A stretch of 64,000 nt of DNA from Streptococcus mitis (lineage in GTDB: Bacteria > Bacillota > Bacilli > Lactobacillales > Streptococcaceae). A program made the position numbers and the translations under genes. Positions within the stretch are counted from its first letter, which is position 1, and the number at the start of each line of letters is the position of its first letter. The notes under the pieces were generated by a model. It did not search any database. It was not told where the DNA came from and worked only from the letters and a program-made list of their open reading frames with translations. Below are positions 35,390 through 44,418 of the stretch, piece by piece. The stretch spans positions 1 through 64,000 of the forward strand of contig NZ_JPFV01000011.1 in the NCBI RefSeq assembly GCF_000722685.1, written 5' to 3'.

Positions 35390-35418
35390 TTGACGCAAGC
35401 TTAAAAAAACGTTATAAT
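35390..35418 (+). promoter_or_regulatory. Promoter of T-box, LURP-one and alaS transcript
   Basis: TTGACG (35390-35395), 17-base spacer, TATAAT (35413-35418). Confidence 0.8.
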
Positions 35419-35424
35419 AAGAAA

Positions 35425-35598
35425 GTTGAGAATTGATTTTCAATCAACTTAGTCCAGAGAAGTGGCGGTGCTGCGAGCCATCTAAGCTAGGAAGTCATGC
35501 TACTCAATCATACAATTGCATAAGAATAAGAGAATGACAAGTTCATTGAATGAAGGTGGTACCGCGGTTTTTCGCCCTTCGTGATATGAGCTTGTCTT
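35425..35598 (+). promoter_or_regulatory. T-box riboswitch, probably alanine-specific
   Basis: The T-box core GGTGGTACCGCG is at 35554-35567. A competing terminator pairs GACAAGTTCAT (about 35537) with ATGAGCTTGTC (about 35586) and is followed by a T-rich tail. Stem I includes AGAGAAGTGGCGGTGCTGCG; GCT there is a candidate alanine specifier. Uncharged tRNA-Ala would favour read-through into the LURP-one gene and alaS. Confidence 0.85.
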
Positions 35599-35618
35599 TT
35601 GATTTTTTGGAGGTGTTG

Positions 35619-36104
35619 ATGAAAACATTTCTTGTCAAACAAAAGTTTCGTCTTGGAGGCGAACGCTTCGCTATCAAGGATAACAGGGGAGAAATCGCCT
35701 ATCAGGTGGAGGGGTCATTTTTTAAGATTCCCAAAACTTTTACCATCTATGATACTAATGGTGAACAGGTCAGTCAGATCAGTAAAGAAATCTTGACCTT
35801 GCTACCTCGTTTTGAGATTCAGCTTCGGGATGGCTCGAGTTTTGTCATTCGCAAGAAGTTGACCTTCTGGCGAGATAAGTATGAGTTTGATAATCTAGGT
35901 CTTCGTATCGAGGGCAATATCTGGGATTTGGATTTCAAATTGCTGGATGATCGCGATCAGTTGATTGCGGAAATTAAGAAGGAACTCTTCCATCTGACCT
36001 CTACCTACACTGTAACGGTTCTTGAGGACGCTTATGAAGACCTAGTCATTTCCCTCTGTGTCGCGATTGACTATGTGGAAATGCTGGAAAGCCAATCACA
36101 TTAA
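35619..36104 (+). CDS. LURP-one-related family protein
   Basis: 161-aa protein of the LURP-one-related/Tubby-like C-terminal superfamily: FLVKQKFRLGGERFAIKDNRG at the N-terminus, repeated beta-hairpin motifs and a final hydrophobic helix (ISLCVAIDYVEML). Function in bacteria is unknown; related proteins may bind membranes or lipids. The ATG at 35619 is preceded by TTGGAGG. An in-frame ATG at 35550 falls inside the T-box core and is rejected. It sits between the T-box and alaS, so it is co-regulated by alanine charging, an arrangement I recall from pneumococcus too. Confidence 0.85.
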   Translation: MKTFLVKQKFRLGGERFAIKDNRGEIAYQVEGSFFKIPKTFTIYDTNGEQVSQISKEILTLLPRFEIQLRDGSSFVIRKKLTFWRDKYEFDNLGLRIEGNIWDLDFKLLDDRDQLIAEIKKELFHLTSTYTVTVLEDAYEDLVISLCVAIDYVEMLESQSH

Positions 36105-36125
36105 AGAAGTAAATAAGGAGACAAT

Positions 36126-38744
36126 ATGAAACAACTATCTAGTGCACAAGTACGCCAAATGTGGCTTGATTTCTGGGCGACCAAAGGTCACTCAGTAGAA
36201 CCATCAGTGAGCTTGGTTCCTGTAAATGACCCAACACTTTTGTGGATCAACTCTGGGGTAGCAACCCTTAAGAAATACTTTGACGGGACCATTATCCCTG
36301 AAAATCCACGTATTACCAATGCCCAAAAAGCCATTCGTACCAACGATATCGAGAACGTAGGGAAAACTGCTCGTCACCATACCATGTTTGAAATGTTGGG
36401 GAACTTCTCTATTGGGGATTACTTCCGTGACGAAGCTATCACTTGGGCTTATGAGCTTTTGACAAGTCCTGAATGGTTTGATTTCCCAGCTGAAAAACTT
36501 TACATGACCTACTATCCAGAAGATAAAGATTCTTACAACCGCTGGATTGAGGTAGGAGTGGACCCAAGTCATTTGATTCCGATCGAAGATAACTTCTGGG
36601 AAATCGGTGCGGGACCGTCTGGACCAGACACAGAGATTTTCTTTGACCGTGGGGGAGCCTTTGACCCGGAAAATATCGGTATTCGTCTGCTTGCAGAAGA
36701 TATCGAAAACGACCGTTATATCGAAATCTGGAACATCGTTTTGTCACAATTTAACGCAGACCCTGCTGTTCCTCGTAGCGAGTACAAGGAATTGCCACAC
36801 AAGAACATTGATACGGGCGCAGGTTTGGAGCGTTTGGTTGCAGTTATCCAAGGGGCTAAGACTAACTTTGAAACAGACCTCTTCATGCCGATTATTCGTG
36901 AAGTAGAGAAATTGTCTGGTAAGATCTATGACCAAGATGGCGACAACATGAGCTTTAAGGTTATCGCTGACCACATCCGTTCACTTTCATTTGCCATCGG
37001 TGATGGTGCCCTTCCAGGAAATGAAGGTCGAGGTTATGTCCTTCGTCGTCTCCTTCGTCGTGCCTCTATGCACGGTCAAAAATTGGGTATCAACGAGCCT
37101 TTCCTTTACAAATTGGTTCCAACTGTTGGTAAAATCATGGAAAGCTACTACCCAGAAGTGCTTGAAAAACGTGACTTTATCGAAAAAATCGTTAAGAGCG
37201 AGGAAGAGTCATTTGCCCGTACTCTTCACTCAGGTCAACACTTTGCCCAAGGCATCGTAGCTGGCTTGAAAGAAAAAGGTCAATCTGTCATTGCTGGTTC
37301 AGATGTATTCAAACTTTACGATACTTATGGATTCCCAGTTGAATTGACAGAAGAAATCGCTGAAGAAGCTGGTATGACTGTAGACCGTGAAGGTTTTGAA
37401 GCAGCCATGAAGGAACAGCAAGAACGTGCGCGTGCCTCAGCTGTCAAGGGTGGCTCAATGGGTATGCAAAATGAAACCCTTCAAAACATCACTGTAGAAA
37501 GTGTCTTCAACTACAATGCTAGCCAATTGTCTTCTAAATTGGTGGCTATCGTAGCTGACAATGCAGAAGTAGAAGCTGTATCAGAAGGAACTGCCTCACT
37601 TATCTTTGCGGAAACTCCATTCTACGCTGAAATGGGTGGACAGGTCGCTGACCACGGACAAATCTTGGATGAGTCAGGTAAGGTCGTGGCTGCTGTGACA
37701 AATGTTCAAAAAGCACCAAACGGACAAGCTCTTCACACAGTTGAAGTCCTTGCACCGCTTGCTTTGAACCAAGAATATACCTTGGCAATTGATACAAATC
37801 GTCGTCACCGTGTTATGAAAAACCACACTGCGACTCACTTGCTTCACGCTGCCCTTCACAACATCCTTGGAAATCACGCAACACAAGCAGGATCTCTTAA
37901 CGAAGTTGAATTCCTTCGCTTTGACTTTACTCACTTCCAAGCAGTGACTGCTGAAGAATTGCGTGCTATTGAACAGCAAGTCAATGAAAAAATCTGGGAA
38001 GCTATTGTGGTCAAGACTGTTGAGACAGACATTGACACAGCCAAAGAAATGGGAGCTATGGCCCTCTTTGGTGAGAAATACGGTAAGGAAGTTCGTGTTG
38101 TGACCATCGGTGACTACTCAGTTGAACTTTGTGGTGGTACCCACGTTGGCAATACTTCTGAAATCGGTCTCTTCAAGATCGTCAAAGAAGAAGGGATTGG
38201 ATCAGGAACTCGTCGTATCTTGGCAGTGACTGGTAAGGAAGCCTTTGAAGCTTATCGTGAACAAGAAGATGCACTGAAAGCAGTCGCAGCAACTCTTAAA
38301 GCACCTCAAGTCAAGGAAGTACCTCATAAGGTTGAAGGACTTCAAGAACAACTCCGTCAATTGCAAAAAGAAAATGCAGAATTGAAGGAAAAAGCTGCAG
38401 CTGCAGCTGCAGGCGATATCTTCAAAGACGTTAAGGAAGTCAACGGTCACCGTTACATTGCTAGCCAAGTGTCTGTATCTGATGCTGGTGCCCTTCGTAC
38501 CTTTGCAGATAACTGGAAGCAGAAAGACTACTCTGATCTTCTTGTCCTAGTTGCCGCTATCGGTGACAAAGTCAATGTCCTTGTAGCAAGCAAGACAAAA
38601 GACCTCCATGCAGGAAACCTTGTCAAAGAATTGGCACCAATCGTCGATGGACGTGGTGGTGGTAAACCAGACATGGCCATGGCAGGAGGAAGCAACCAAG
38701 CTAAAATTCAAGAACTCTTGGATGCAGTAGCAGGTAAATTATAA
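36126..38744 (+). CDS. alaS: Alanyl-tRNA synthetase
   Basis: Charges tRNA-Ala; 872 aa. The N-terminal class II catalytic domain ([23 protein letters not shown] start, [20 protein letters not shown] near residue 80) is followed by the tRNA-recognition region and the editing domain, with zinc ligands in [12 protein letters not shown] near residue 566 and CGGTHV near residue 668. A short coiled coil (residues ~735-765) leads to the C-Ala domain with [15 protein letters not shown] near residue 843. A ribosome site AAGGAGAC precedes the ATG. Expression is controlled by the upstream T-box. Confidence 0.97.
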   Translation: MKQLSSAQVRQMWLDFWATKGHSVEPSVSLVPVNDPTLLWINSGVATLKKYFDGTIIPENPRITNAQKAIRTNDIENVGKTARHHTMFEMLGNFSIGDYFRDEAITWAYELLTSPEWFDFPAEKLYMTYYPEDKDSYNRWIEVGVDPSHLIPIEDNFWEIGAGPSGPDTEIFFDRGGAFDPENIGIRLLAEDIENDRYIEIWNIVLSQFNADPAVPRSEYKELPHKNIDTGAGLERLVAVIQGAKTNFETDLFMPIIREVEKLSGKIYDQDGDNMSFKVIADHIRSLSFAIGDGALPGNEGRGYVLRRLLRRASMHGQKLGINEPFLYKLVPTVGKIMESYYPEVLEKRDFIEKIVKSEEESFARTLHSGQHFAQGIVAGLKEKGQSVIAGSDVFKLYDTYGFPVELTEEIAEEAGMTVDREGFEAAMKEQQERARASAVKGGSMGMQNETLQNITVESVFNYNASQLSSKLVAIVADNAEVEAVSEGTASLIFAETPFYAEMGGQVADHGQILDESGKVVAAVTNVQKAPNGQALHTVEVLAPLALNQEYTLAIDTNRRHRVMKNHTATHLLHAALHNILGNHATQAGSLNEVEFLRFDFTHFQAVTAEELRAIEQQVNEKIWEAIVVKTVETDIDTAKEMGAMALFGEKYGKEVRVVTIGDYSVELCGGTHVGNTSEIGLFKIVKEEGIGSGTRRILAVTGKEAFEAYREQEDALKAVAATLKAPQVKEVPHKVEGLQEQLRQLQKENAELKEKAAAAAAGDIFKDVKEVNGHRYIASQVSVSDAGALRTFADNWKQKDYSDLLVLVAAIGDKVNVLVASKTKDLHAGNLVKELAPIVDGRGGGKPDMAMAGGSNQAKIQELLDAVAGKL

Positions 38745-38750
38745 GACAAT

Positions 38751-38780
38751 AAAGATCTATCCATTAGGGTAGGTCTTTTT
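38751..38780 (+). terminator. alaS terminator
   Basis: AAGATCTA pairs with TAGGTCTT, followed by a T-run. Confidence 0.65.
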
Positions 38781-38787
38781 GTGAATG

Positions 38788-38820
38788 CAAAAAAGCCAAA
38801 TCCGTTTGGACCTGGCTTGA
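38788..38820 (-). terminator. Alpha-amylase terminator
   Basis: Read on the - strand, AAGCCAGGTCC pairs with GGATTTGGCTT and is followed by a T-run. Confidence 0.65.
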
Positions 38821-38833
38821 TTATTATGAACTA

Positions 38834-40288
38834 TTAGATTGTATTGGCTGCCCAGACACTTACCGAAGCAGCTGAGACTGGGAATTGTCCATAACCTTCC
38901 TCATCGATTGTAACTTGACCTTGGTGGTTTTCAAGTAAATCTACAAAGGTTTGGTTAGCCCACTCTTGGCCGATAAACATTGACTTGCTGTTTTCTTGGT
39001 CATTTGAGATAAGGACTGCGATTGGGGATTGATTTTCAGCACCTGAGCGTACCCAACCGATACAGTTAGGGTCATCAAAGTAGTCATTTTGTTCTCCATA
39101 GGCCAAATCTTTTCGGATGGCTAGGAGGCGGTCAAGAACTTCTTTGAAATCTTGTTGAGCATATTGGCCTGAAATTCCATAGTAGTCGCCGTAAAAGACA
39201 CATGGAAGGCCATCTTGGCGTAAGAGAATGAGGGCATAGGCTGCTGGTTTGAACCATTCTTCAACAGTCGATTCAAGGGCTTGTCCTCGTTGGGTATCGT
39301 GGTTGTCAACAAAAGTTACAGCCTTGTCAGGCTTGAGTTCAACCAAGCTATCTGTGAAAATATCACGAAGGTCATAGTTTGCGCCAGCTTGACTGGCTTC
39401 AAAGAGATTCTGGTGGAGACGAACATCGACAAGGTCAAAGCGTTCTTCCGTTTTTTCAAGATAGTCTAGGTTAGCTTCCTTATCTGGGTTCCAAAATTCA
39501 CCAAAAACATAGAAATCCTCACCGTATTTTTCCTTCATATCACGGATGAAATTGCGCATGAAGAAAGAGTCAATATGCTTTACGGCATCCAAGCGGAAAC
39601 CAGCTACACCAGTGGTTTCCATGAACCAGTCAGCCCAGTCATAGATATTTTGGATGACTTCAGGATGTTTAAAGTCTAGGTCAGCATACATGAGATAGTC
39701 GTAGTTTCCGTTTTCGTTATCGACTAATTCCTCATTTGCCCAGCCCTTGTTATCACCCTGGATCAGATAAATCCCAGATTTACGGCGTTTGGCATCGTAG
39801 TCTGTACCTGTGAAGTGGTACCAGTGCCAGTGGAAGTCATTATATGTATCTTGGCGACCATCGAAGGTAAAGCTAGTCCAGCCGTTGATGGTGAAGGGTT
39901 CTCCAAGTTCAACTGTACGGTCAACTGGATCCACCTCAATAACCTGAAAGGCTTCCATGTGATCAGCAGCAGCCTTGTGATTGAGTACCACATCGGCCAT
40001 AGGCTGAATTCCCTGCGCTTTTAGGGCTTGAATAGCTTGAAGATAGTCTTCTTTGAAGCCATACTTGGTGCGGACAGTTCCTTTTTGGTTAAACTCTCCT
40101 AGGTCGAATAAGTCATAAACCCCATAGCCAACATCTTTTTCGTTGGTAGCCTTAAAAGCTGGTGGCATCCAGACATAACTGATGCCGAGATTAGCTAGGT
40201 GTTGAGCATCTTCAGCTAGACGTGTCCAGTGCTGACCGTCGTGGGGCAGATACCATTCAAAGTATTGCATGAGTGTTTGATTTTGCAT
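38834..40288 (-). CDS. amyA: Cytoplasmic alpha-amylase (GH13)
   Basis: GH13 alpha-amylase of 484 aa without signal peptide, acting on intracellular maltodextrin or glycogen. The catalytic triad is visible: nucleophile Asp in GFRLDAVKH (near residue 235), acid/base Glu in FGEFWNP (near 265) and Asp in FVDNHDTQ (near 330). The (beta/alpha)8 barrel is followed by a C-terminal beta domain ending VSVWAANTI. A LacI-type operator lies upstream. AGAGGAAAC precedes the ATG. Confidence 0.94.
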   Translation of the reverse strand: MQNQTLMQYFEWYLPHDGQHWTRLAEDAQHLANLGISYVWMPPAFKATNEKDVGYGVYDLFDLGEFNQKGTVRTKYGFKEDYLQAIQALKAQGIQPMADVVLNHKAAADHMEAFQVIEVDPVDRTVELGEPFTINGWTSFTFDGRQDTYNDFHWHWYHFTGTDYDAKRRKSGIYLIQGDNKGWANEELVDNENGNYDYLMYADLDFKHPEVIQNIYDWADWFMETTGVAGFRLDAVKHIDSFFMRNFIRDMKEKYGEDFYVFGEFWNPDKEANLDYLEKTEERFDLVDVRLHQNLFEASQAGANYDLRDIFTDSLVELKPDKAVTFVDNHDTQRGQALESTVEEWFKPAAYALILLRQDGLPCVFYGDYYGISGQYAQQDFKEVLDRLLAIRKDLAYGEQNDYFDDPNCIGWVRSGAENQSPIAVLISNDQENSKSMFIGQEWANQTFVDLLENHQGQVTIDEEGYGQFPVSAASVSVWAANTI

Positions 40289-40346
40289 GATGTTTCCTCT
40301 TACTTGTCAATCTTGTTCTTTATTCTATCATAAAGTATCTCTTAGG

Positions 40347-40358
40347 GCAAACGTTTGC
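40347..40358. promoter_or_regulatory. LacI-family operator upstream of amylase
   Basis: A perfect palindrome GCAAACGTTTGC, resembling MalR operators of pneumococcus and loosely the CcpA cre. It lies ~60 bases upstream of the amylase start, near the presumed promoter, so maltose or catabolite control is likely. Confidence 0.65.
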
Positions 40359-40466
40359 GTAAGATAGAAAAAATATATTTTAACTACTTAAAATAAAGTG
40401 TTGATTTTTTTGTATCAAAGTGCTAGTATAACAGTATGTAATATAGATAAAGATAGGAGTTGTCCC

Positions 40467-41216
40467 ATGATTGAATTTCAAAATGTTAGTAAGTTGTATG
40501 GTGATAAAGAGGCTTTGAGCAATCTCAATTTGCAGATTGAAAATGGGGAGATTATGGGTTTGATTGGTCATAATGGGGCTGGAAAATCGACCACTATAAA
40601 ATCCTTAGTCAGTATCATTTCGCCCAGCAGTGGCCGTATTTTGGTAGACGGTCAGGATTTATCGGAAAATCGCTTAGAGATCAAACGAAAGATTGGCTAC
40701 GTAGCAGACTCGCCTGACTTATTTTTGCGTTTAACAGCCAATGAATTTTGGGAATTGATCGCCTCATCCTATGATCTGACTAGCTCTGACTTGGAGGCTA
40801 GTCTAGCTAGGCTATTGAGCGTTTTTGATTTTGCTGAAAACCGCTATCAGGTTATTGAAACTCTTTCTCACGGAATGCGTCAGAAAGTCTTTGTCATCGG
40901 GGCACTCTTGTCTGATCCTGATATTTGGGTCTTGGATGAACCCTTGACTGGTTTGGATCCCCAAGCTGCCTTTGATTTGAAACAGATGATGAAGGAACAT
41001 GCACAAAAAGGTAAGACTGTCTTGTTTTCAACCCATGTCCTAGAGGTAGCTGAGCAAGTCTGTGATCGGATTGCTATTTTGAAAAAGGGGCATTTGATTT
41101 ATTGTGGTAGTGTAGAGGACTTGAGGAAAGACCATCCAGACCAGTCTTTGGAAAGTATCTACCTTAGTCTTGCTGGTAGAAAAGAGGAGGTTTCAGATGC
41201 GTCTCAAGGTCATTAA
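40467..41216 (+). CDS. ABC exporter ATP-binding protein
   Basis: ATPase of an ABC-2-type exporter, 249 aa. Walker A is GHNGAGKST near residue 34. The signature is LSHGMRQK, slightly atypical (SHG in place of SGG). Walker B is IWVLDEPLTGLDP and the H-loop is STHVLEVAE. The ATG at 40467 has AGGAG upstream and gives the family-like start MIEFQNVSKLYGDKEAL. The partner permease gene overlaps its 3' end by 20 bases. Substrate is unknown. Confidence 0.9.
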   Translation: MIEFQNVSKLYGDKEALSNLNLQIENGEIMGLIGHNGAGKSTTIKSLVSIISPSSGRILVDGQDLSENRLEIKRKIGYVADSPDLFLRLTANEFWELIASSYDLTSSDLEASLARLLSVFDFAENRYQVIETLSHGMRQKVFVIGALLSDPDIWVLDEPLTGLDPQAAFDLKQMMKEHAQKGKTVLFSTHVLEVAEQVCDRIAILKKGHLIYCGSVEDLRKDHPDQSLESIYLSLAGRKEEVSDASQGH

Positions 41217-42831
41217 AAAATTAGTTGATATCAATATCCTCTATTCATCTCAAGAAGCTAATCTGGCTAACCTACGAAAGAAGCAAGCTAAGAATCCTGG
41301 AAAAAAAGTAAATGTTTCCGCTAGAGTCCTAAGTTCTTACATTTTTTCCAGTCTCTTGATGCTTTTCATGTTTATAAATATAGCCTTTCGTTTTCCTTTT
41401 GAGGAAATACCAAGTTTTTTTAGTACCATGGTTGCTATTTTACTGGTGCTTGCCTTTTCAACTTCTTTCACTGCATTTTACAATGTCTTTTATGAGAGTA
41501 AGGACTTGGCATCGTATAGGTCCTATGCCTTTAAAGAATCAGAGATTATAATTGCTAAAGGACTGTCTGTTCTCTTGCCAGCTCTAGCTGGAGTTGTACC
41601 AATCCTAGCTTATTTTCTAGTCCTCTATATTAGGCTAGCTCCTTCTCTTTGGCTGGGCTTGCCTTTGATGCTGCTGTCCTTGTCCTTATTATTTGTCTCT
41701 GTTACTTTAGTGATGGTAGTGGCAGTACATTTCTTGGCTCAGACTAGGGTCTTCAGAAAGTATCAGTCTATTTTTTCGAATGTGATGATTGGGATAGGGG
41801 TTCTCATACCTTTAATATTTGTCTTCTTTCTACAGTCGACTTTTGGAAGTATTGTTGACAAAGTTAGAGACATTCCATTTCTCCTTTATCCTCTTCATAT
41901 CTTTTACAAAATAGCAGTGGAGCCTTTTTCGACAGAAGCCATACTGGGTCTGCTCGCTTGGATAGCTTTAACTGTTTTCTTGCTTTACCTGACCAAAAAG
42001 AAGGTTTTTCCTCGTTTTTATGACGTGATTCTGCTTAACAGTGAGGAGAAGGTCAAAAAAGAACGTCGTAGTAAAGAGGGGATTTTAACGACTAAAAAGG
42101 GCTTTTTCCGCATGATTTTACGCTATAACCTTTCTCTCTTAGGACAAGGGACTAGCGTTATTACAGTGCTTTTTACAAGTACTTTCCTGCCTTATTTCTT
42201 GATGATAGGCTTACTATCTAAGATCAGGGATTCCCAGCTTGCTCCAGAAATAAATGCACAATACTGGTTGCCCTTGTTTTTTGTGGGAGTGCATATAGCA
42301 GTTTTAAATAACAATATCACAAGTCTACCTTCAATCGGGCTATCTCTGGAGAGGGAAAATGTTGATTTTCTTAAAAGTTTGCCCTTTGATTTTGCCCGCT
42401 ATCTAAAAATTAAATTTTGGATTTTAGTTGTTGTTCAGTCCCTTTTACCTATCTTGATTTTACTTGGTATTTCCCTTTATTTAGGCTTGCCCATCTTTTC
42501 GATGATTTACCTTCTTGTGGTATGGTTCCTTGCTAGTGTCATCCTTTCTTGCCATCATTATTTTAAGGATTTTAAAAATCTATCAACCAATTGGGGCAGT
42601 ATTACGGAATTACTAAATCGCTCAAATGGCATAGTCGCAACGGTTCTGTTGGTAATTTATAGTGCAATTCTAGTGGCCCTTGTAATTGGGAGCTTATTCT
42701 TGGTTCAGTCTCTCTCCACTATCCTAGCCATCAGCTTGGGAGTAGGAGCTCTTATCATTCTGCTTGGTCTTGCTATTTTTAGCTATCATTACTACCTATC
42801 ACGCATATTGGCAGAAATAGAAAAAAGATGA
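41197..42831 (+). CDS. ABC exporter permease
   Basis: Large membrane protein of 544 aa with about twelve predicted transmembrane helices in two halves, separated by a basic cytoplasmic stretch near residues 265-310. The overlap with the ATPase gene and the GAGGAGG ribosome site indicate coupled synthesis of a two-component exporter. No substrate-specific motif is visible; antimicrobial-peptide or lipid export are possibilities only. A terminator lies ~70 bases downstream. Confidence 0.85.
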   Translation: MRLKVIKKLVDINILYSSQEANLANLRKKQAKNPGKKVNVSARVLSSYIFSSLLMLFMFINIAFRFPFEEIPSFFSTMVAILLVLAFSTSFTAFYNVFYESKDLASYRSYAFKESEIIIAKGLSVLLPALAGVVPILAYFLVLYIRLAPSLWLGLPLMLLSLSLLFVSVTLVMVVAVHFLAQTRVFRKYQSIFSNVMIGIGVLIPLIFVFFLQSTFGSIVDKVRDIPFLLYPLHIFYKIAVEPFSTEAILGLLAWIALTVFLLYLTKKKVFPRFYDVILLNSEEKVKKERRSKEGILTTKKGFFRMILRYNLSLLGQGTSVITVLFTSTFLPYFLMIGLLSKIRDSQLAPEINAQYWLPLFFVGVHIAVLNNNITSLPSIGLSLERENVDFLKSLPFDFARYLKIKFWILVVVQSLLPILILLGISLYLGLPIFSMIYLLVVWFLASVILSCHHYFKDFKNLSTNWGSITELLNRSNGIVATVLLVIYSAILVALVIGSLFLVQSLSTILAISLGVGALIILLGLAIFSYHYYLSRILAEIEKR

Positions 42832-43275
42832 GATAGTTGGTCGCTTGCTTGATAAATTTTATAAAAAGAAATGAAGCTGAGCAAAAAACACTTCTAACTA
42901 TCAAAAAACGAGCATTTCCCTAGTTGGAGATACTCGTTTTTCTATGTCATTTTTGTTATCATAACAAAAAACGATTAGGAATTTATAACAATGTATAAAT
43001 CCTACAGTATAAATTGCTTAAATTTAGGATTAGACCTTATCTATGATTTAATGGAGCTTGAGACGTTAGTCATTTATGGATAGCATACAAAATCATTGTT
43101 ACTGGTGAGCCCTCTTATGCTTCCGGGTCTACCTTTATCTAGTTATTCTTATAAAAATCTGTTTTAGACTAGTTCCCACTTTGGTAAGTCAAGTGGAAGT
43201 TACTTTGAGAAGTTACCCGAGAAATTATCCCTATTTGTAAAACTCTGATAAGTCTTGGCTGATTTGCTAGAAATA
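42832..43275. other. Long intergenic region with terminator, otherwise unassigned
   Basis: About 440 bases. A terminator (AAAAACGAG...CTCGTTTTT, 42903-42942) closes the exporter operon. The remainder (43000-43270) is AT-rich, with no convincing frame or repeat; it may hold an untranslated RNA or decayed sequence. Confidence 0.5.
42903..42942 (+). terminator. Exporter operon terminator
   Basis: AAAAAACGAG at left pairs with CTCGTTTTT at right, with an inner stem ATTTCC/GGAGAT and a final T-run. Confidence 0.75.
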
Positions 43276-43284
43276 TGGTATAAT
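43276..43284 (+). promoter_or_regulatory. Extended -10, leaderless promoter of U32 gene
   Basis: TGGTATAAT ends 7 bases before the ATG at 43292; no ribosome site fits between them. Confidence 0.65.
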
Positions 43285-43291
43285 TTTTCTT

Positions 43292-44221
43292 ATGGAAAAG
43301 ATTATCATTACAGCAACTGCTGAAAGTATTGAACAAGTTAAACAACTGCTCGAAGCTGGCGTAGACCGTATTTATGTCGGTGAGAAAGATTTTGGCCTTC
43401 GTCTGCCAACAACCTTTAGTTATGACCAATTGCGTGAAATCGCTAAGCTGGTTCATGATGCTGGTAAGGAATTGATCGTTGCAGTCAATGCCCTCATGCA
43501 CCAAGATATGATGGACCGTATCAAGCCTTTCCTAGACTTCTTGGAAGAAATCAAGACAGATTACATTACAATTGGGGATGCAGGTGTCTTTTATGTGGTC
43601 AATCGCGATGGTTATTCCTTTAAGACCATCTACGATGCTTCGACTATGGTAACTAGCAGTCGTCAGATTAACTTCTGGGGACAAAAGGCTGGCGCATCTG
43701 AGGCTGTTTTGGCGCGTGAAATTCCATCTGCTGAACTCTTCAAAATGCCAGAGATTTTGGAAATTCCTGCTGAAGTTTTGGTGTATGGTGCTAGTGTTAT
43801 TCACCATTCCAAACGTCCGCTCTTGCAAAACTACTATAACTTTACGCATATCGATGATGAAAAGACCCGTAAGCGTGACCTTTTCTTGGCTGAGCCAAGT
43901 GATCCTGAGAGCCATTACTCTATCTTTGAAGACAATCATGGGACCCACATCTTTGCCAACAATGACCTTGATTTGATGACCAAATTGGCAGAATTGGTGG
44001 AGCATGGTTTTACCCATTGGAAACTAGAAGGACTCTACACTCCAGGTCAAAACTTTGTTGAGATTGCAAAACTCTTTATCCAAGCCCGTAGCTTGATCCA
44101 AGAGGGCAACTTTAGCCATGACCAAGCCTTCTTGCTGGATGAGGAAGTACGCAAGTTACACCCTAAAAACCGTTTCCTTGATACAGGATTTTATGATTAC
44201 GATCCTGATATGGTTAAATAA
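43292..44221 (+). CDS. U32 family peptidase-like protein, TrhP-type
   Basis: 309-aa cytoplasmic member of peptidase family U32, close in size and order to the shorter of the two B. subtilis U32 proteins (YrrN type). Members of the TrhP group are needed for 5-hydroxyuridine in tRNA; whether this one does so is inferred from family. The N-terminus MEKIIITATAESIEQVKQLL forms the start of a TIM-like barrel. YGASVIHHSKRPLLQNYYNF near residue 169 and HWKLEGLYTPG near residue 247 are recognisable. The usual long U32 partner is not adjacent. The start is probably leaderless. Confidence 0.85.
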   Translation: MEKIIITATAESIEQVKQLLEAGVDRIYVGEKDFGLRLPTTFSYDQLREIAKLVHDAGKELIVAVNALMHQDMMDRIKPFLDFLEEIKTDYITIGDAGVFYVVNRDGYSFKTIYDASTMVTSSRQINFWGQKAGASEAVLAREIPSAELFKMPEILEIPAEVLVYGASVIHHSKRPLLQNYYNFTHIDDEKTRKRDLFLAEPSDPESHYSIFEDNHGTHIFANNDLDLMTKLAELVEHGFTHWKLEGLYTPGQNFVEIAKLFIQARSLIQEGNFSHDQAFLLDEEVRKLHPKNRFLDTGFYDYDPDMVK

Positions 44222-44234
44222 AGTAAATGTATAG

Positions 44235-44277
44235 TTGAGAGAAGGAAGATACAAACATTTCTTCTCTCAATTTTTCT
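44235..44277 (+). terminator. Terminator after U32 gene
   Basis: TTGAGAGAAG pairs perfectly with CTTCTCTCAA, followed by TTTTTCTT. Confidence 0.8.
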
Positions 44278-44401
44278 TATTGTCCAATATTTTCAAAAAA
44301 TCAGTAGGCTAGGATGCTCTGTTTACTGGGAATTTTAATACAAGTAATCTTCTCGAGTTTGAAAATTATCCTATGTTTGCAGGTGCCAAATGGCCCTTTT
44401 T

Positions 44402-44410
44402 TGGTATAAT
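44402..44410 (+). promoter_or_regulatory. Extended -10, leaderless promoter of dinG
   Basis: TGGTATAAT ends 8 bases before the ATG at 44419, leaving no room for a ribosome site. Confidence 0.65.
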
Positions 44411-44418
44411 TTTTTATA

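Noticed and set aside
35550..35618. Upstream ATG extending the LURP-one protein by 23 residues
   Set aside because: It lies within the T-box core sequence (ATGAAGGTGGTACC) and lacks a ribosome site. The ATG at 35619 has TTGGAGG.
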